Origin: Streptomyces rishiriensis
GTDB taxonomy: Bacteria; Actinomycetota; Actinomycetes; Streptomycetales; Streptomycetaceae
Length of the DNA: 64,000 nt
Reading direction: 5' to 3'
Assembly: GCF_030815485.1 (NCBI RefSeq)
Contig: NZ_JAUSWV010000002.1
Coordinates: forward strand, 8,404,317-8,468,316
Part shown: one piece after another, positions 16,379 through 26,400 of the stretch
How positions within the stretch are numbered: position 1 is the first letter of the stretch
How the letters are laid out: the number at the start of each line of letters is the position of its first letter
The notes under the pieces: generated by a model
The model's input: only the letters and a program-made list of their open reading frames with translations
What the model was told of the DNA's origin: nothing
Databases searched by the model: none
Position numbers and translations under genes: made by a program

Positions 16379-17401
16379 TCAGCTCGCTGTCTGGGGAACG
16401 GGGGCATCGGCTGCGCGGTCGTTTTCCGGCGTGCTCCGCTCGGTGGCGGTCCGGACGCCTCCGGGTCGCTTCGGCGCCCAGCGCGTTGTGATGGTGCGTG
16501 CCGTCTGACGCGCACGGGCCAGGGCCGACGAGAGGAAGATCAGGTCGCAGGCGATCATCGTCAGGGCGAACGCGGTGAGTCCCATGAAGACGCCGATGGA
16601 CACATGGAACGCGATGGACGCCGCCGCCGTCCACGGGCGCAGCCTCGCCACCAGGATCCCCATCGGGAAGTAGACGAGGAACAAGGTGGTGCTGTACGTG
16701 CCGAGGAAGACGAGTACGTCGCTGTTGTAGACCAGGCTGGACCAGCCCGGCAGCTCGAACTCGGGAACGCGCATGATGTAGAAGAGCGCAGTGCCGTCCT
16801 GCCACACCTCTCCCTGCACCTTGTACAGACCGCTCACCACGTATACGAGGCACATCTGCACGGCGATCGCAGCCACGCCGAGATTGTGCAGGGGGACGCG
16901 GAGGCAGCGCAGGCCTTCGGGGAGTCGTCCCGTGACGCGGTGGGCGAGTCCGCTCGAGAAAGACAAGTGCCGGTAGCAGTCGGTCAGCAGCAGCATCGGG
17001 ATGACGAGCTGAGCGAGGTTGTCCCCGCCGTCCAGAAATGCCGACTGCCGCTCGTAGAGCGACCAGAGGAGGACTCCGTGCGCCGCGAGGACCACCCTGC
17101 CCCCCACACCGAAAGTGACGGCCAGAGCGGCGAACAGCCCCAGGTGGAAGACCACCTCGAACCAGGCGTGGGAGGTGCTCCATGCGTAGAGGCTGAAGCT
17201 TCCCTTCTCCTTGATCTCTTCGACGAAGAGGTGGTGCGGCAGGACCGAGTCGGCTCCCGGGCCGAACAGGTAGCCGCGGTCGCTGTAGTGGCTCACGTAG
17301 TACATGAGGCCGACGAAGCCCAGCAGTGCGCGGGTCCCGGACACGCCCAGCGCGGCGACGGGGCGGCCGGCGGCGGCGTCGATCGCTTCCTTGATTCTCA
17401 T
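16379..17401 (-). CDS. HTTM domain membrane protein (SdpB-like)
   Basis: 340 residues with many hydrophobic helices. It matches the horizontally transferred transmembrane (HTTM) domain shared by SdpB and vitamin-K-dependent carboxylase relatives (SGTRALLGFVGLMYYVSHYS, YERQSAFLDGGDNLAQLV, VVSGLYKVQGEVWQDGTALF). In Bacillus, SdpB acts with SdpA to mature the SdpC toxin. ATG 17401 overlaps the stop of the DUF5819 gene as ATGA. This pairing of HTTM with DUF5819 recurs in streptomycetes. The C-terminal 40 residues are hydrophilic and probably cytoplasmic. Confidence 0.85.
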   Translation of the reverse strand: MRIKEAIDAAAGRPVAALGVSGTRALLGFVGLMYYVSHYSDRGYLFGPGADSVLPHHLFVEEIKEKGSFSLYAWSTSHAWFEVVFHLGLFAALAVTFGVGGRVVLAAHGVLLWSLYERQSAFLDGGDNLAQLVIPMLLLTDCYRHLSFSSGLAHRVTGRLPEGLRCLRVPLHNLGVAAIAVQMCLVYVVSGLYKVQGEVWQDGTALFYIMRVPEFELPGWSSLVYNSDVLVFLGTYSTTLFLVYFPMGILVARLRPWTAAASIAFHVSIGVFMGLTAFALTMIACDLIFLSSALARARQTARTITTRWAPKRPGGVRTATERSTPENDRAADAPVPQTAS

Positions 17402-18078
17402 CGAAGGTCCACCGCCTTCTTCCACGGCAGGTCGTAGAGGTCCACTTTGCTCTTCGCCTCGGGATTCTTCCGCTGCGACCAGGGAGGCAACGTCTTGATG
17501 TACATGCGCGCCTGGACAGCGGTCGGTCCCGTTCCGCCGGGGCAGACGTCGTGCATCCGGGTCAGCGAGAAGCGGGACAGAGATCGCTCGGCGTCTTCGC
17601 GCTGACTCTTTTCGTAGGGGGTCAGAGGAATGACGTCCTTAGGCTTTCCGTCTTTCGCTGTGGAGTTCTTCCTTTTCTTCTCTTCCTCATTCTGGCGGAG
17701 CCGCAGCAACAGGTCGTCCGAATCGTTCAGCTGATTTATCCCGTTGCTTACGAGGCGCACCGTGCGGGAGGGGAAGAATCGGTCTTCCTGGGTCTCCTTG
17801 ATCAAGGGCCCGGTCACATCGTAGAAATCCGTGACGGAACCGTCGGAACACTTTGCGCGAGCTATTATCCCCTCGTCGTCCTTTGTTGGATTCGGAGCGA
17901 AGAGGCTCCAGTTCTGTGTGAAATACGGCTCCAGGTAGCCGCTGATGAGTCCGTGCAGCTTGATTTTTGCGGGGCTGAGGGGCGCTTGGGAGAACGCCGC
18001 AAGAAAGAAATGGGCGCCCAGGAGGGCGGCACCAGCCAACAGTGCCGCCCTCTGGATGCGCCGATGGCGCGCGATCAC
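17398..18078 (-). CDS. DUF5819 family protein (SdpA-like)
   Basis: 226 residues. One N-terminal membrane helix (AALLAGAALLGAHFFLAAF) is followed by an extracytoplasmic domain with the DUF5819 core PYFTQNWSLFAPNPTKDDEG. This Trp-Phe-x-Pro-type motif recalls SdpA, which is similarly anchored and pairs with an HTTM protein. A lysine/glutamate-rich stretch (EEEKKRKNSTAKDG) lies mid-protein. Both ends are coupled by ATGA overlaps, to the Ala-rich precursor upstream and to the HTTM gene downstream. Biochemical role unknown. Confidence 0.8.
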   Translation of the reverse strand: MIARHRRIQRAALLAGAALLGAHFFLAAFSQAPLSPAKIKLHGLISGYLEPYFTQNWSLFAPNPTKDDEGIIARAKCSDGSVTDFYDVTGPLIKETQEDRFFPSRTVRLVSNGINQLNDSDDLLLRLRQNEEEKKRKNSTAKDGKPKDVIPLTPYEKSQREDAERSLSRFSLTRMHDVCPGGTGPTAVQARMYIKTLPPWSQRKNPEAKSKVDLYDLPWKKAVDLR

Positions 18079-18425
18079 CTGTCGAAAGCGGTCGCCGCAG
18101 CGGAGGCGCCGTCGGCGGACACCTTTGCAGGCGCGCTGAACAGGCTGAAGTTGTTGGCCACCTCGGACGCCTGGTGTGCGACGGATCCGGCAGCGGCCCG
18201 TGCGTGCACGGAGGCGCGAGCAGCGGCCCGGCCGGCAGCTGCGGCAGCCCGTGCGCCGGCGGCGGCCTGCGGGGTCACCGGAGCGCCCTCGCCGGCAGCC
18301 TGGGTGCTCAGGCTCGCGTCAGCCTGCTGCGGCGCGGAGGCCTGAGCCGAACCCTGCATCGACACCGTCAGGAGCGTGCCCGCGACGGCCACGCCGAAGA
18401 CGACTGCGGCATTCTTCTTCTTCAT
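18075..18425 (-). CDS. Ala-rich secreted peptide precursor heading the operon
   Basis: 116 residues. MKKKNAAVVFGVAVAGTLLT begins a Sec signal peptide, with probable cleavage after GSAQA near residue 29. The mature part is strikingly rich in Ala and Arg (AGARAAAAAGRAAARASVHA), has no cysteine, and ends with a less biased tail (SEVANNFSLFSAPAKVSADG). A GAGGGG ribosome site precedes ATG 18425, and its stop overlaps the DUF5819 start as ATGA. By position it corresponds to the toxin precursor of sdp-type operons. That it is processed or toxic is inference; no homologue is recognised. Confidence 0.7.
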   Translation of the reverse strand: MKKKNAAVVFGVAVAGTLLTVSMQGSAQASAPQQADASLSTQAAGEGAPVTPQAAAGARAAAAAGRAAARASVHARAAAGSVAHQASEVANNFSLFSAPAKVSADGASAAATAFDR

Positions 18426-18618
18426 TTTTTCCCCTCTTTGTGTCTGATCGCCCGGGGTGAAGACGACGGCGGGCCAGAAAATGTTGGTCAGACATTCTCG
18501 ACCGCTCGCCCCCGTGGACGAACCAGGTTTTCCGACGGAGACGGAGAATTTCCACGACGTGCGCCCCGTATGCCTGCTTGCATCTGCAAGGAGAGCCCTC
18601 ATGCCCGCCGCGATTCCT

Positions 18619-18639
18619 GATGATCTTAGGGAGATCATC
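18619..18639. promoter_or_regulatory. GATCATC inverted repeats upstream of the peptide operon
   Basis: GATGATCT (18619-18626) and AGATCATC (18632-18639) form a perfect 8-bp inverted repeat with a 5-base gap. A further GTGATCATCAC lies about 30 bases on. These sit 190-250 bases upstream of the Ala-rich precursor and are a candidate operator. The rest of 18426-18800 shows no gene. Confidence 0.35.
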
Positions 18640-18809
18640 TCGGCCATCTCAAGGAGTGACCATGTGGTGATCATCACAGCGCGATGTTCGCGCCTTTCAC
18701 CCCTGAGTCGTTCCCCCGCCGTTCGGTTCCTTGGGGACCGTTATCGGTCAACGAATGACGGAAACCCGTTGAACGGTGAAATGGTGCCGTTCGGCCCTGA
18801 CGCTCACGG

Positions 18810-18960
18810 AGGGCGTATCGAACCAGGACGCGACAGTGGTGGGAACCGGCCCCAACGGCTGTGCGGCAGCGGTCGCTCTCGGACGGGCCGGACGCGAAGT
18901 CGCGCTGTACGAGGCCCGTGAAACCAGCGGCGCCGGGGCTGCGGACGGAGTCCCTCATGC
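18810..18960 (+). pseudogene. N-terminal fragment of an FAD-dependent oxidoreductase
   Basis: The translation DATVVGTGPNGCAAAVALGR followed by AGREVALYEARETSGAG is the dinucleotide-binding start (GxGxxG) of a phytoene-desaturase-like FAD oxidoreductase. It stops at about residue 60 where a full enzyme has about 500. The rest is absent, so this is a truncated remnant. Confidence 0.6.
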
Positions 18961-19064
18961 CCACCTCTCCAACGGCGACGCCCCAGCGAGTTGGGCGTGA
19001 GCACGGCTCCGGACATCGGACGCGGTGAGCCGTACGCACGCGACACTCCCGCGCGGAGCGCTGC

Positions 19065-19271
19065 TCACCCCACGGTCTCCGCCGCGTCGTCCTCGGACTT
19101 GTCGGGGAAGACCAGCCGCACCCCGCCGCCGATCACCAGGAAGCAGAACAGCAGGAGGGCGAAGTGCATGAACCTCGCGGCACCCTCCCAGTCGGACGAA
19201 GGCCCCAGGACCAACCAGAAGGCGAGAGCCATCCCCGCCAACACCACCGTCACGCCAAGCAACCGACGCAC
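19065..19271 (-). CDS. Small two-helix membrane protein
   Basis: 68 residues with two hydrophobic helices (LLGVTVVLAGMALAFWLVLG and ARFMHFALLLFCFLVIGGGV) and an acidic C-terminus (DKSEDDAAETVG). GTG 19271 is preferred because GGAAGGGAG lies 6 bases upstream; a GTG at 19301 gives ten more residues. No family is recognised. It stands alone between gene remnants. Confidence 0.6.
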   Translation of the reverse strand: MRRLLGVTVVLAGMALAFWLVLGPSSDWEGAARFMHFALLLFCFLVIGGGVRLVFPDKSEDDAAETVG

Positions 19272-19754
19272 CCCATGCTCCCTTCCTCGAACGGCCTTCA
19301 CACAACCGCTCTACTCTACGCATCGGTAACAATGGTTCTGCGCACGGCAGATGAGCAGCTGGCCGAATCCCGTCGCACGCAGACGCGGTGCCATCGCAAG
19401 CAAGGCCGCGCAGACCGGACGGGATCCCCGGCCTGCGAGCAGATGAAGCCGTATCCCCGCCCGCGCCGCGTCGAACGACGAACGCAGTGCGCGCCCGAGA
19501 CGGCCGAACCCCGGTCATCAAGTCGGTCGGTGCAAGGCCGACTCCGTTCGGACCGCCGGATTCGGGATCAGCGAGTCCACCGCCCACGCCTACACCAGCG
19601 CGGTCCTCCACCTGCTCGCCGCGCGTGCGCTCACTGTGCGGGGTCCGGCCGGGCTGGTGGAGAGGGGCGGGTGTGTTCGGGCGGGGGTGGAGGCGCATGC
19701 CTGATCCCCCGAACGGCCTGCCAGGGCGCGACAGGCGCCGGGGGAGGGCCTCCT
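19272..19754. other. Intergenic region, nothing recognised
   Basis: 483 bases between the small membrane protein and the secreted serine hydrolase. No protein family, repeat or clear hairpin was recognised. The GGGGGAGGG ribosome site of the next gene lies at its end. Confidence 0.4.
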
Positions 19755-21398
19755 ATGGAAGACATGTCCCGACTCGACAGCGCTTGCCCGCGCTCACTTC
19801 GCTCCGCCGCGGCACTGAGCCTGGTAGCGGCTTTGGCCGTCGGCTGTACCGCGGCCGATGCCGACACCTCCGTCGCGGGCCGCGCGGCCGTCGGGACGTC
19901 GCCACTGCCCACCGTCCCACCCGCCCAGCCACCGGCACAGCTCACCCGGACCAAGGTCGAGACCGCGGTGAGCCGGCTCGACGACGTCGTACGGGACGCC
20001 ATGCAGCGCACCGGTGTGCCCGGAGTGGCCGTGGGTGTGGTGTACGACGACAAGGTGATGTACCTGAAGGGGTTCGGACTGCGGAAGGTGGGCACGAAGG
20101 ACCGGGTCGGAGCGGACACGGTCTTCCAGCTCGCCTCGGTCTCGAAGCCCCTGGCCTCCACCGTGGTCGCCGCAGCCGCGGGCGAGAAGACCGTCGGCTG
20201 GGACGACCCGGTCGTCAAGTACACCCCCGGCTTCGCGCTGAAGGACCCGTGGGTCAGCCGCCATGTCACGCTGGCCGACCTCTTCTCGCACCGCAGCGGA
20301 CTGCCCGACCACGCCGGTGACCTCCTGGAGAACCTCGGCTACGACCGCTCGTACATCCTGGACCACCTGCGCTACGAACCGCTGGCCCCTTTCCGTGCCC
20401 ACTACGCGTACACCAACTTCGGGCTGACCGAAGCCGCGGTCGCCACCGCGCGAGCGGCGGGGACCAACTGGGAGAAGCTGTCCGCCGACAAGGTGTACCG
20501 GCCGCTGGGGATGGACTCCAGCAGCTCTTCGTTCGCCGACTACGAGAAGGCGGGCAACAAGGCCGCCCTGCACGTGAAGACCGGGGGTACCTGGCGCGCC
20601 GCGTATGTGCGCGACCCGGACGCCCAGAGCCCGGCGGGCGGGGCCAGCTCGACGGTCCGGGACATGACGAAGTGGCTGCGTCTGCAACTGGGGAACGGAA
20701 AGTTCGAGGGGCGCCAGGTCGTCGACGCCGACGCTCTGGAGCAGACTCACGTGCCGCACATGGTCTCCGAGCCGCCGCACTCGCCCGCGGGCAGGACCGG
20801 GTTCTACGGGCTCGGCTGGAACGTGAGCTACGACGACCAGGGCAGGCTGAAGCTCGGCCACTCCGGCGGCTTCGCGCTGGGAGCGGCCACCAACGTCGCC
20901 TTGTTGCCCTCGGAGAAGCTCGGCATCGTCGTCCTGACCAACGGCGAGCCCATCGGCGTGCCCGAGGCGATCTCCACCACGTTCCTCGACACCGCGCAGA
21001 CCGGCGGGCCGACCGTCGACTGGCTGAAGTTCCTCGGGCCGATCTTCCAGCAGGCTCTGCAGGGGGAACGCTCACAGGTCGACTACAGCAAGCCCCCGGC
21101 CTCGCCCGCACCGGCCAAGGCGAACAGCGCCTACACCGGAACGTACGCCAATGAGTACTACGGCCCGATGACCGTCAGCGCCCAGGGGAACGAACTCACC
21201 ATGCAACTCGGGCCCAAAAAGCAACGGTTCGTCTTGGCCCACTACGACGGTGACACCTTCAGCTACCGCACCACCGGCGAAATGGCCGTCGGCCTGTCCG
21301 GCGTGACCTTTACCGCCGACTCCAGCGGACGCGCCGCCAAGGTTCGGGTCGAGGACCTCGACACGAGCGGTCTCGGCACGTTCACGAGGAAGGACTAG
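19755..21398 (+). CDS. Secreted beta-lactamase-fold serine hydrolase lipoprotein
   Basis: 547 residues. The signal peptide has a lipobox ending LVAALAVGC, so it should be a lipoprotein outside the membrane. Active-site motifs are Ser128-x-x-Lys131 (SVSK), Tyr219-x-Asn221 (YTN) and His369-Ser-Gly-Gly. The C-terminal 110 residues resemble the beta-rich DUF3471 domain often attached to these DD-peptidase/esterase relatives. ATG 19755 has a GGGGGAGGG site 7 bases upstream. The substrate is unknown (peptidoglycan peptide, D-amino-acid peptide or ester). Confidence 0.85.
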   Translation: MEDMSRLDSACPRSLRSAAALSLVAALAVGCTAADADTSVAGRAAVGTSPLPTVPPAQPPAQLTRTKVETAVSRLDDVVRDAMQRTGVPGVAVGVVYDDKVMYLKGFGLRKVGTKDRVGADTVFQLASVSKPLASTVVAAAAGEKTVGWDDPVVKYTPGFALKDPWVSRHVTLADLFSHRSGLPDHAGDLLENLGYDRSYILDHLRYEPLAPFRAHYAYTNFGLTEAAVATARAAGTNWEKLSADKVYRPLGMDSSSSSFADYEKAGNKAALHVKTGGTWRAAYVRDPDAQSPAGGASSTVRDMTKWLRLQLGNGKFEGRQVVDADALEQTHVPHMVSEPPHSPAGRTGFYGLGWNVSYDDQGRLKLGHSGGFALGAATNVALLPSEKLGIVVLTNGEPIGVPEAISTTFLDTAQTGGPTVDWLKFLGPIFQQALQGERSQVDYSKPPASPAPAKANSAYTGTYANEYYGPMTVSAQGNELTMQLGPKKQRFVLAHYDGDTFSYRTTGEMAVGLSGVTFTADSSGRAAKVRVEDLDTSGLGTFTRKD

Positions 21399-21715
21399 CC
21401 CGCGGGTCGAACGGACGTGCGCAGGAGGTCGCGTTGTCGGCATCCGCCCCAGCCGCGTCTGCGGGCTGTCACGTCCGACCTGGAACGCCGCTCTGGCGCG
21501 AGAGCCTCTCAGGCCGGACGTCACATGTGCCTCCTTGCGGGCGTCGGCTGGAAGACCATCGCCAAGGCCGTACGGCGTCGTCGACACCAGGCCCGCGCCC
21601 GCGACTGCCACTGCCGCCGACGCGAGGCCACAACAGGAAGAGCCACAACTTCGCGGGTATCAATTGACTGGGCTCGGAAGCAACCGGCCGAAGTCAGTGC
21701 GGACCGAGGGGCCTG
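21399..21715. other. Convergent intergenic region, nothing recognised
   Basis: 317 bases between the secreted hydrolase and the SDR gene, whose stops face each other. No gene or clear terminator was identified. Confidence 0.4.
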
Positions 21716-22444
21716 TCATGCCGCCGTCAGCGCCGCCAGGGCGCGGTCCATCGCGTCGTTGAATTCCTCCGGTGTCAGCGGCAGCCGGGACTTGACGTCC
21801 CGACTCCACTGGTCGGCGAGGACCTCGGCGGAGCCCGCCTCGACACCGTCGAGCGCGGCGTCGGCCAGGTCCGACGGCGCGATCTTGGCCACGGGCCAGC
21901 CCGCGGCCATGTCGGTGTCGGCCAGGCCGAGGTGCACCGCTGTCACGAGAGTGCCCTGATCGGCGAGTTCCAGGCGGACGCCGTTGGTCATGGCCCAGGC
22001 GGCGGCCTTGGTGAGGTGGTAGGCATTGGCGCCCTTGCCCCCGAACCACGACATGGCGGACAGGACGCTGACGATCGCGCCCCCGCCGTTCCTGGCGAGC
22101 GCCGGCGCGAACTCCCGGATCATTCCCAAGTGGCCGAACACGTTGGTCTCCAGCTCCTGCCGTACCGCGTCCAGCGAACCGTTCACCAGGTCGGTCCCCG
22201 TCTGGATGCCCGCGTTGTTGATGAGCAGCGAGACGTCCGGGGCGGCCTCGGCTGCGGCCCTCACGGATGCGGGATCGGCGATGTCGAGGGGCAGCACGTC
22301 GACCCCGGGCAGGTCCACGGTCTCGGGCCGGCGAGCCGTCGCGTAGACCTTGCGGGCGCCCCGTTCGAGCAGGCGCTGGGCGAAGGCGCGGCCCAGGCCG
22401 CGGTTGGCTCCGGTGACAAGGGCGACTGAGTTGTTGATGTCCAT
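21716..22444 (-). CDS. SDR family oxidoreductase
   Basis: 242-residue short-chain dehydrogenase: cofactor motif TGANRGLG at 11-18, LLINNAG, and catalytic Tyr/Lys in AYHLTK. ATG 22444 is chosen because the Rossmann fold starts immediately. There is no ribosome site, and the promoter -10 lies about 8 bases upstream, so the mRNA is probably leaderless. It is transcribed divergently from a MerR gene across a MerR-type operator. The substrate is probably a small aldehyde or ketone. Confidence 0.85.
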   Translation of the reverse strand: MDINNSVALVTGANRGLGRAFAQRLLERGARKVYATARRPETVDLPGVDVLPLDIADPASVRAAAEAAPDVSLLINNAGIQTGTDLVNGSLDAVRQELETNVFGHLGMIREFAPALARNGGGAIVSVLSAMSWFGGKGANAYHLTKAAAWAMTNGVRLELADQGTLVTAVHLGLADTDMAAGWPVAKIAPSDLADAALDGVEAGSAEVLADQWSRDVKSRLPLTPEEFNDAMDRALAALTAA

Positions 22445-22461
22445 GCCCGGTACGCTAAAAC

Positions 22462-22477
22462 CTGACGCTAACGTCAG
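22462..22477. promoter_or_regulatory. MerR-type operator-promoter between SDR and MerR
   Basis: CTGACG-CTAA-CGTCAG inverted repeat. On the minus strand it sits in the long 19-base spacer between TTGCCT (-35) and TAGCGT (-10) of the SDR promoter, exactly the geometry MerR activators untwist. Confidence 0.75.
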
Positions 22478-22518
22478 AGGCAAGTGCTGGTCATCAGGGC
22501 CGGGGGAGAGGAATCACC

Positions 22519-22896
22519 ATGACCGTCACAGAGGCCACGACGGAGCGGCTGATCCGCATCGGCGAGGTGGCGCGGGGCGCCGGCGTCTCGGTACGCGCCG
22601 TGCGCTACTACGAGCAGCAGGGGCTGCTCATCGCGGAGCGCAGCCCATCCGGCCAGCGCCTCTACCGGCAGGATGCCGTCCACCTGATCCGTTTCTTCCA
22701 GCAGATGTTCGCCGCCGGCCTGACCAGCCGAAGGATCACGGAACTCCTTCCGTGCTGGGACGCCGGGCACACCGACGCCGAGCAACGAGCCATGCTGCGC
22801 GCCGAGCGGGACCGCATCCAGGCCAAGATCGACGACTTGCAGGCTGCCCTGGAACGCCTCGACGAGGTCATCGCGATCACGGACACGCACCCGTAG
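22519..22896 (+). CDS. MerR family transcriptional regulator
   Basis: 125 residues. The winged helix-turn-helix is RIGEVARGAGVSVRAVRYYE, followed by a C-terminal coiled coil (RAERDRIQAKIDDLQAALER). It has no cysteine cluster for metal binding, so it probably senses an organic or redox signal. A GGGGAGAGG site precedes ATG 22519. It is divergent from the SDR gene and shares its MerR-type operator, making it the probable activator of that gene. Confidence 0.9.
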   Translation: MTVTEATTERLIRIGEVARGAGVSVRAVRYYEQQGLLIAERSPSGQRLYRQDAVHLIRFFQQMFAAGLTSRRITELLPCWDAGHTDAEQRAMLRAERDRIQAKIDDLQAALERLDEVIAITDTHP

Positions 22897-23494
22897 GCGC
22901 GGTCGGTCGGACGTCGCACCGGCGATCTACGGCTTCCGGGTCCCGGTACTCCCAGCCCGGACGATCGGGTCGGCTCAAGAGGCGCCCCGATGTCGACTTA
23001 CCGGATCCCGCGAGCCGACGACGAGCATCAGCTGCGGCGCCTCCCCGGTCGCTGTTTCGTGTGCCACGGCGGCGGGTCCCAACCGTCAGTCTCCGATCGG
23101 CCGGGGTACGACGCACAGCCCCCGGGTGACGAGGGCGCGATGGCGATGAACAACACCGCCCACCACGGCGTGCGGGGGAGCCACAAGAAGTTGGCGGTCA
23201 TGCTGAGTCCGGCCGACTCCACGCCGACGCCCTGGCCCATGCGGCACCGGTCAACGGGGTGACGCCCGCGAGCGCGATCAGAATGCTGCGGCACGCGGCC
23301 TGCCCTGCGTCCTGTTCACCGGGCTCGTGGACCGCATCATGTGGCCGTGAGCGGACAGGCCGCGGACTCGCATCTCGGTACGGTGCCTTTACGCCCGAAA
23401 TCGCGGGGTTCACGGCTGGCAAACACCTGCCATGGCGAGGACTTGCCGCCATGAGGCCTTCACGACGGCGTTCACCGATCGATAGACCCATGGC
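22897..23494. other. Intergenic region with possible decayed coding sequence
   Basis: 598 bases. An AAGAGG-ATG start at 22990 opens a 90-codon frame of unlikely composition. The minus strand has one hydrophobic stretch (TANFLWLPRTPWWAVLFIAI, about 23125-23190) that could be a membrane-protein remnant. Neither is strong enough to call. Confidence 0.3.
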
Positions 23495-26400
23495 ATGTAC
23501 TCCCCCTCTCATGCTTCCGCCTTCCGGCGCGGGCGCCGGCGGCTGATCTCGGCTGCCACCGCGGTGCCCCTACTGGCGTCGGGACTCGCAGTTCTGCACG
23601 CGCCCGCACAAGCCGCTCCAAGTAGACCCACCGCCACCGCGCGTCCCTCGGCGACCCACAAGGTCACCCTGGTCACCGGCGATGTCGTCACGGTCACCAC
23701 GATGGCCGACGGCAAGCAGACCGCCGAGGTCGACCGGCCGGACAGCGCCGTCGGCGGCGTGAAAGTTCAGCAGATCAAGGGCGACCTGTTCGTCATCCCG
23801 GACGAGGCGGCGCCGCTGCTGGCCACGGACAAGCTGGACCGGCGGCTGTTCAACGTCAGTGGCCTGATCGAGATGGGCTACGACGACGCGAAGTCGGCCG
23901 CGGTGCCGCTGATCGCGACGTACACCCAGCCGAAGTCCCGCTCGGCCGCCCGGCCGACGGCCCCCCGGGGCAGCAAGCTGACCCGTGACCTCAAGAGCAT
24001 CCGCGGCGCCGCGCTCAGCACCGAGAAGCGGCAGGCCCGCACGTTCTGGACCAGCGTCGCGCCGCAGGACAGCGCGGCGCTGGGCGAGGGTGTGGCGAAG
24101 CTGTGGCTCGACGGCCGTGTCAAGGCCAGCCTGAAGGAGAGCGTGCCGCTGATCGGCGCGCCCCAGGCCTGGGCGGCCGGCTACGACGGCAAGGGTGTCA
24201 AGGTCGCGGTGCTCGACACCGGCATCGACGTCAACCACCCCGACTTCGCCGGCCTGATCGACGACACGGCCAGCTTCGTGCCGGGTGAGGCCATCACCGA
24301 CGTCAACGGGCACGGCTCGCATGTCGCCGGAACGATCGTCGGTTCCGGCTCGGCTTCCGGAGGCGACAACAAGGGCGTCGCCCCGGGCGCCGACCTGTTC
24401 GTCGGCAAGGTGCTCGGCGGCGCGGAGGGCTACGGCCAGGACTCCTGGGTCATGGCCGGCATGCAATGGGCCGCCGAATCCGGCGCGGACGTCGTCAACA
24501 TGAGCCTCGGCGACTCGTACCCGACGGACGGCAGCGACCCGATGTCGCAGACGGTCGACGCGCTGTCCGCGCAGTACGGCACACTGTTCGTCATAGCCGC
24601 CGGGAACGCCGGCCCGGAGAGCATCTCCTCCCCGGGTGCGGCCGCCTCGGCGCTGACCGTGGCCGCCACGGACAAGGAGGACCGGCTCGCGTCGTTCTCC
24701 AGTACCGGTCCGCTGTCCGGCTCCGGCGGCATGAAGCCGGACATCGCGGCGCCCGGCGTGGCCATCACCGCGGCCCGCTCGCAGGAGATGACCGACGGTG
24801 GTGAGGGTCTCTACCGCACCATCAGCGGCACCTCCATGGCCACCCCGCACGTGGTCGGCGCGGCGGCGATCCTGGCTCAGCAGCACCCGGACTGGACCGG
24901 CGCGCAGCTCAAGGAACACTTGATGAGCACCGCAAAGGGTCTGGCCGACGGGTACTCGCCGTACGAGGTCGGCACCGGTCGCGTCGACGTAGCCGCCGCC
25001 GTGCGCGCCACGGTCCGCGGCCCCGGATCGCTCTTCTTCGGCAACTACACATGGCCGCACCAGCCGAGCGACGTCCCCGTCACAAAGGACATGAACTTCA
25101 CCAACACGGGCTCCGACGAGGTCACGCTCGACCTGGCGCTGACCGACGCCGACGGCCCGTTCACGCTGGGCGCCGCCACGGTGACCGTCCCGGCGGGCGG
25201 CACCGCCGCCGTCCCGGTGACCGGTGACCCGCAGACCGCCTCGGTCGGTCGGCACGTCGGCTACGTGATCGCGACGGACGCGGCCACGGGACAGCCGGTG
25301 ACCCGCACATCGGTTGCGCTGCTCAAGGAGGAGGAGCGCTACGACCTGAACATCAGTCTGGTCGGCCGCGACGGCAAGCCCGCGGCCGGGTTGGTCGCGA
25401 TCAACCTGGCCGGTGACTCCTGGCCGTGGTCGGTCTACGTCGACGGCTCGACCACCCTGCGCATGGCCCCAGGCCTGTACACCGTCGCGGCGTACCTCGA
25501 CGTGGCCGGTGAGAAGGCGGACCGGTCGGGTGTGGCCGTGCTGGTCGCCCCGGAGACCGTGCTCGAGGGCGGCTCCGCGGACGTGGTGCTGGACGCGAGC
25601 AAGGCCCATCTGCTGGAGACCGAGGCGCCGCAGCGCACCCAGGACCGCCAGCGCAAGGTCGACTTCAACGTCCACTACAAGGGCCTCGACCCGTCCATGG
25701 ACTACCGCAGCGCGTACGTGCTGCCGCCGACCTACGACGACGTCTACGTCGCGCCGACGGAGCCGATGAAGCACGGCGAGTTCATGCTGATCACCCGCTG
25801 GCGCAAGGATGAGCCGCAACTCGGCCTGAGCACGCTGGACGGGCGGCTCCGCTTCGAGACGCTGGTGCAGGCGGGCAGCGCCCTGGGCACCGCGACCGAC
25901 AGGCTGAACGCCGTCTACGCCGGCAGCGGCGCGGCGGCCGAGTACGAGAAGGTCCGGGCCAAAGGCAAGGTCGTTGTCGTCGAGCGCAGCGACGAGGTCT
26001 CGCCCCAGGACCGCACCGCGGCCGCTGCCGCGGCCGGTGCCACGGCACTGATCGTGGTCAACGACGGTGTCGGCGCTCTGATGGAGTACGTCGGCGAGTC
26101 GACCATCCCGGTCGCCACGGTGCACCGCGACGCGGGCAAGGCCCTCATCTCGATGGCCAAGGCCGGCATGCTGAAGCTGACCGTCAAGCAGACCGAGCGC
26201 ACGCCGTTCGTCTACGACCTGACCCGGGACTACCCCGGCCAGGTGCCCGACCGGGCCCTGGTCTACAAGCCGACCCAGGACGACCTCGCCCGGATCGACG
26301 CCCGCTACTACTCGGCCACGGACCGCAAGTTGGCGGAAGGCTACCGTTCCGACTTCACCCTCAGCCCGTCGTTCAACTTCCCCGAGCTCGAGTGGCACCC

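Noticed and set aside
22990..23262. 90-codon frame with a fair ribosome site
   Set aside because: Composition is unlike a folded protein (His/Pro/Arg-rich) and a hydrophobic stretch on the other strand looks more protein-like; neither is convincing.
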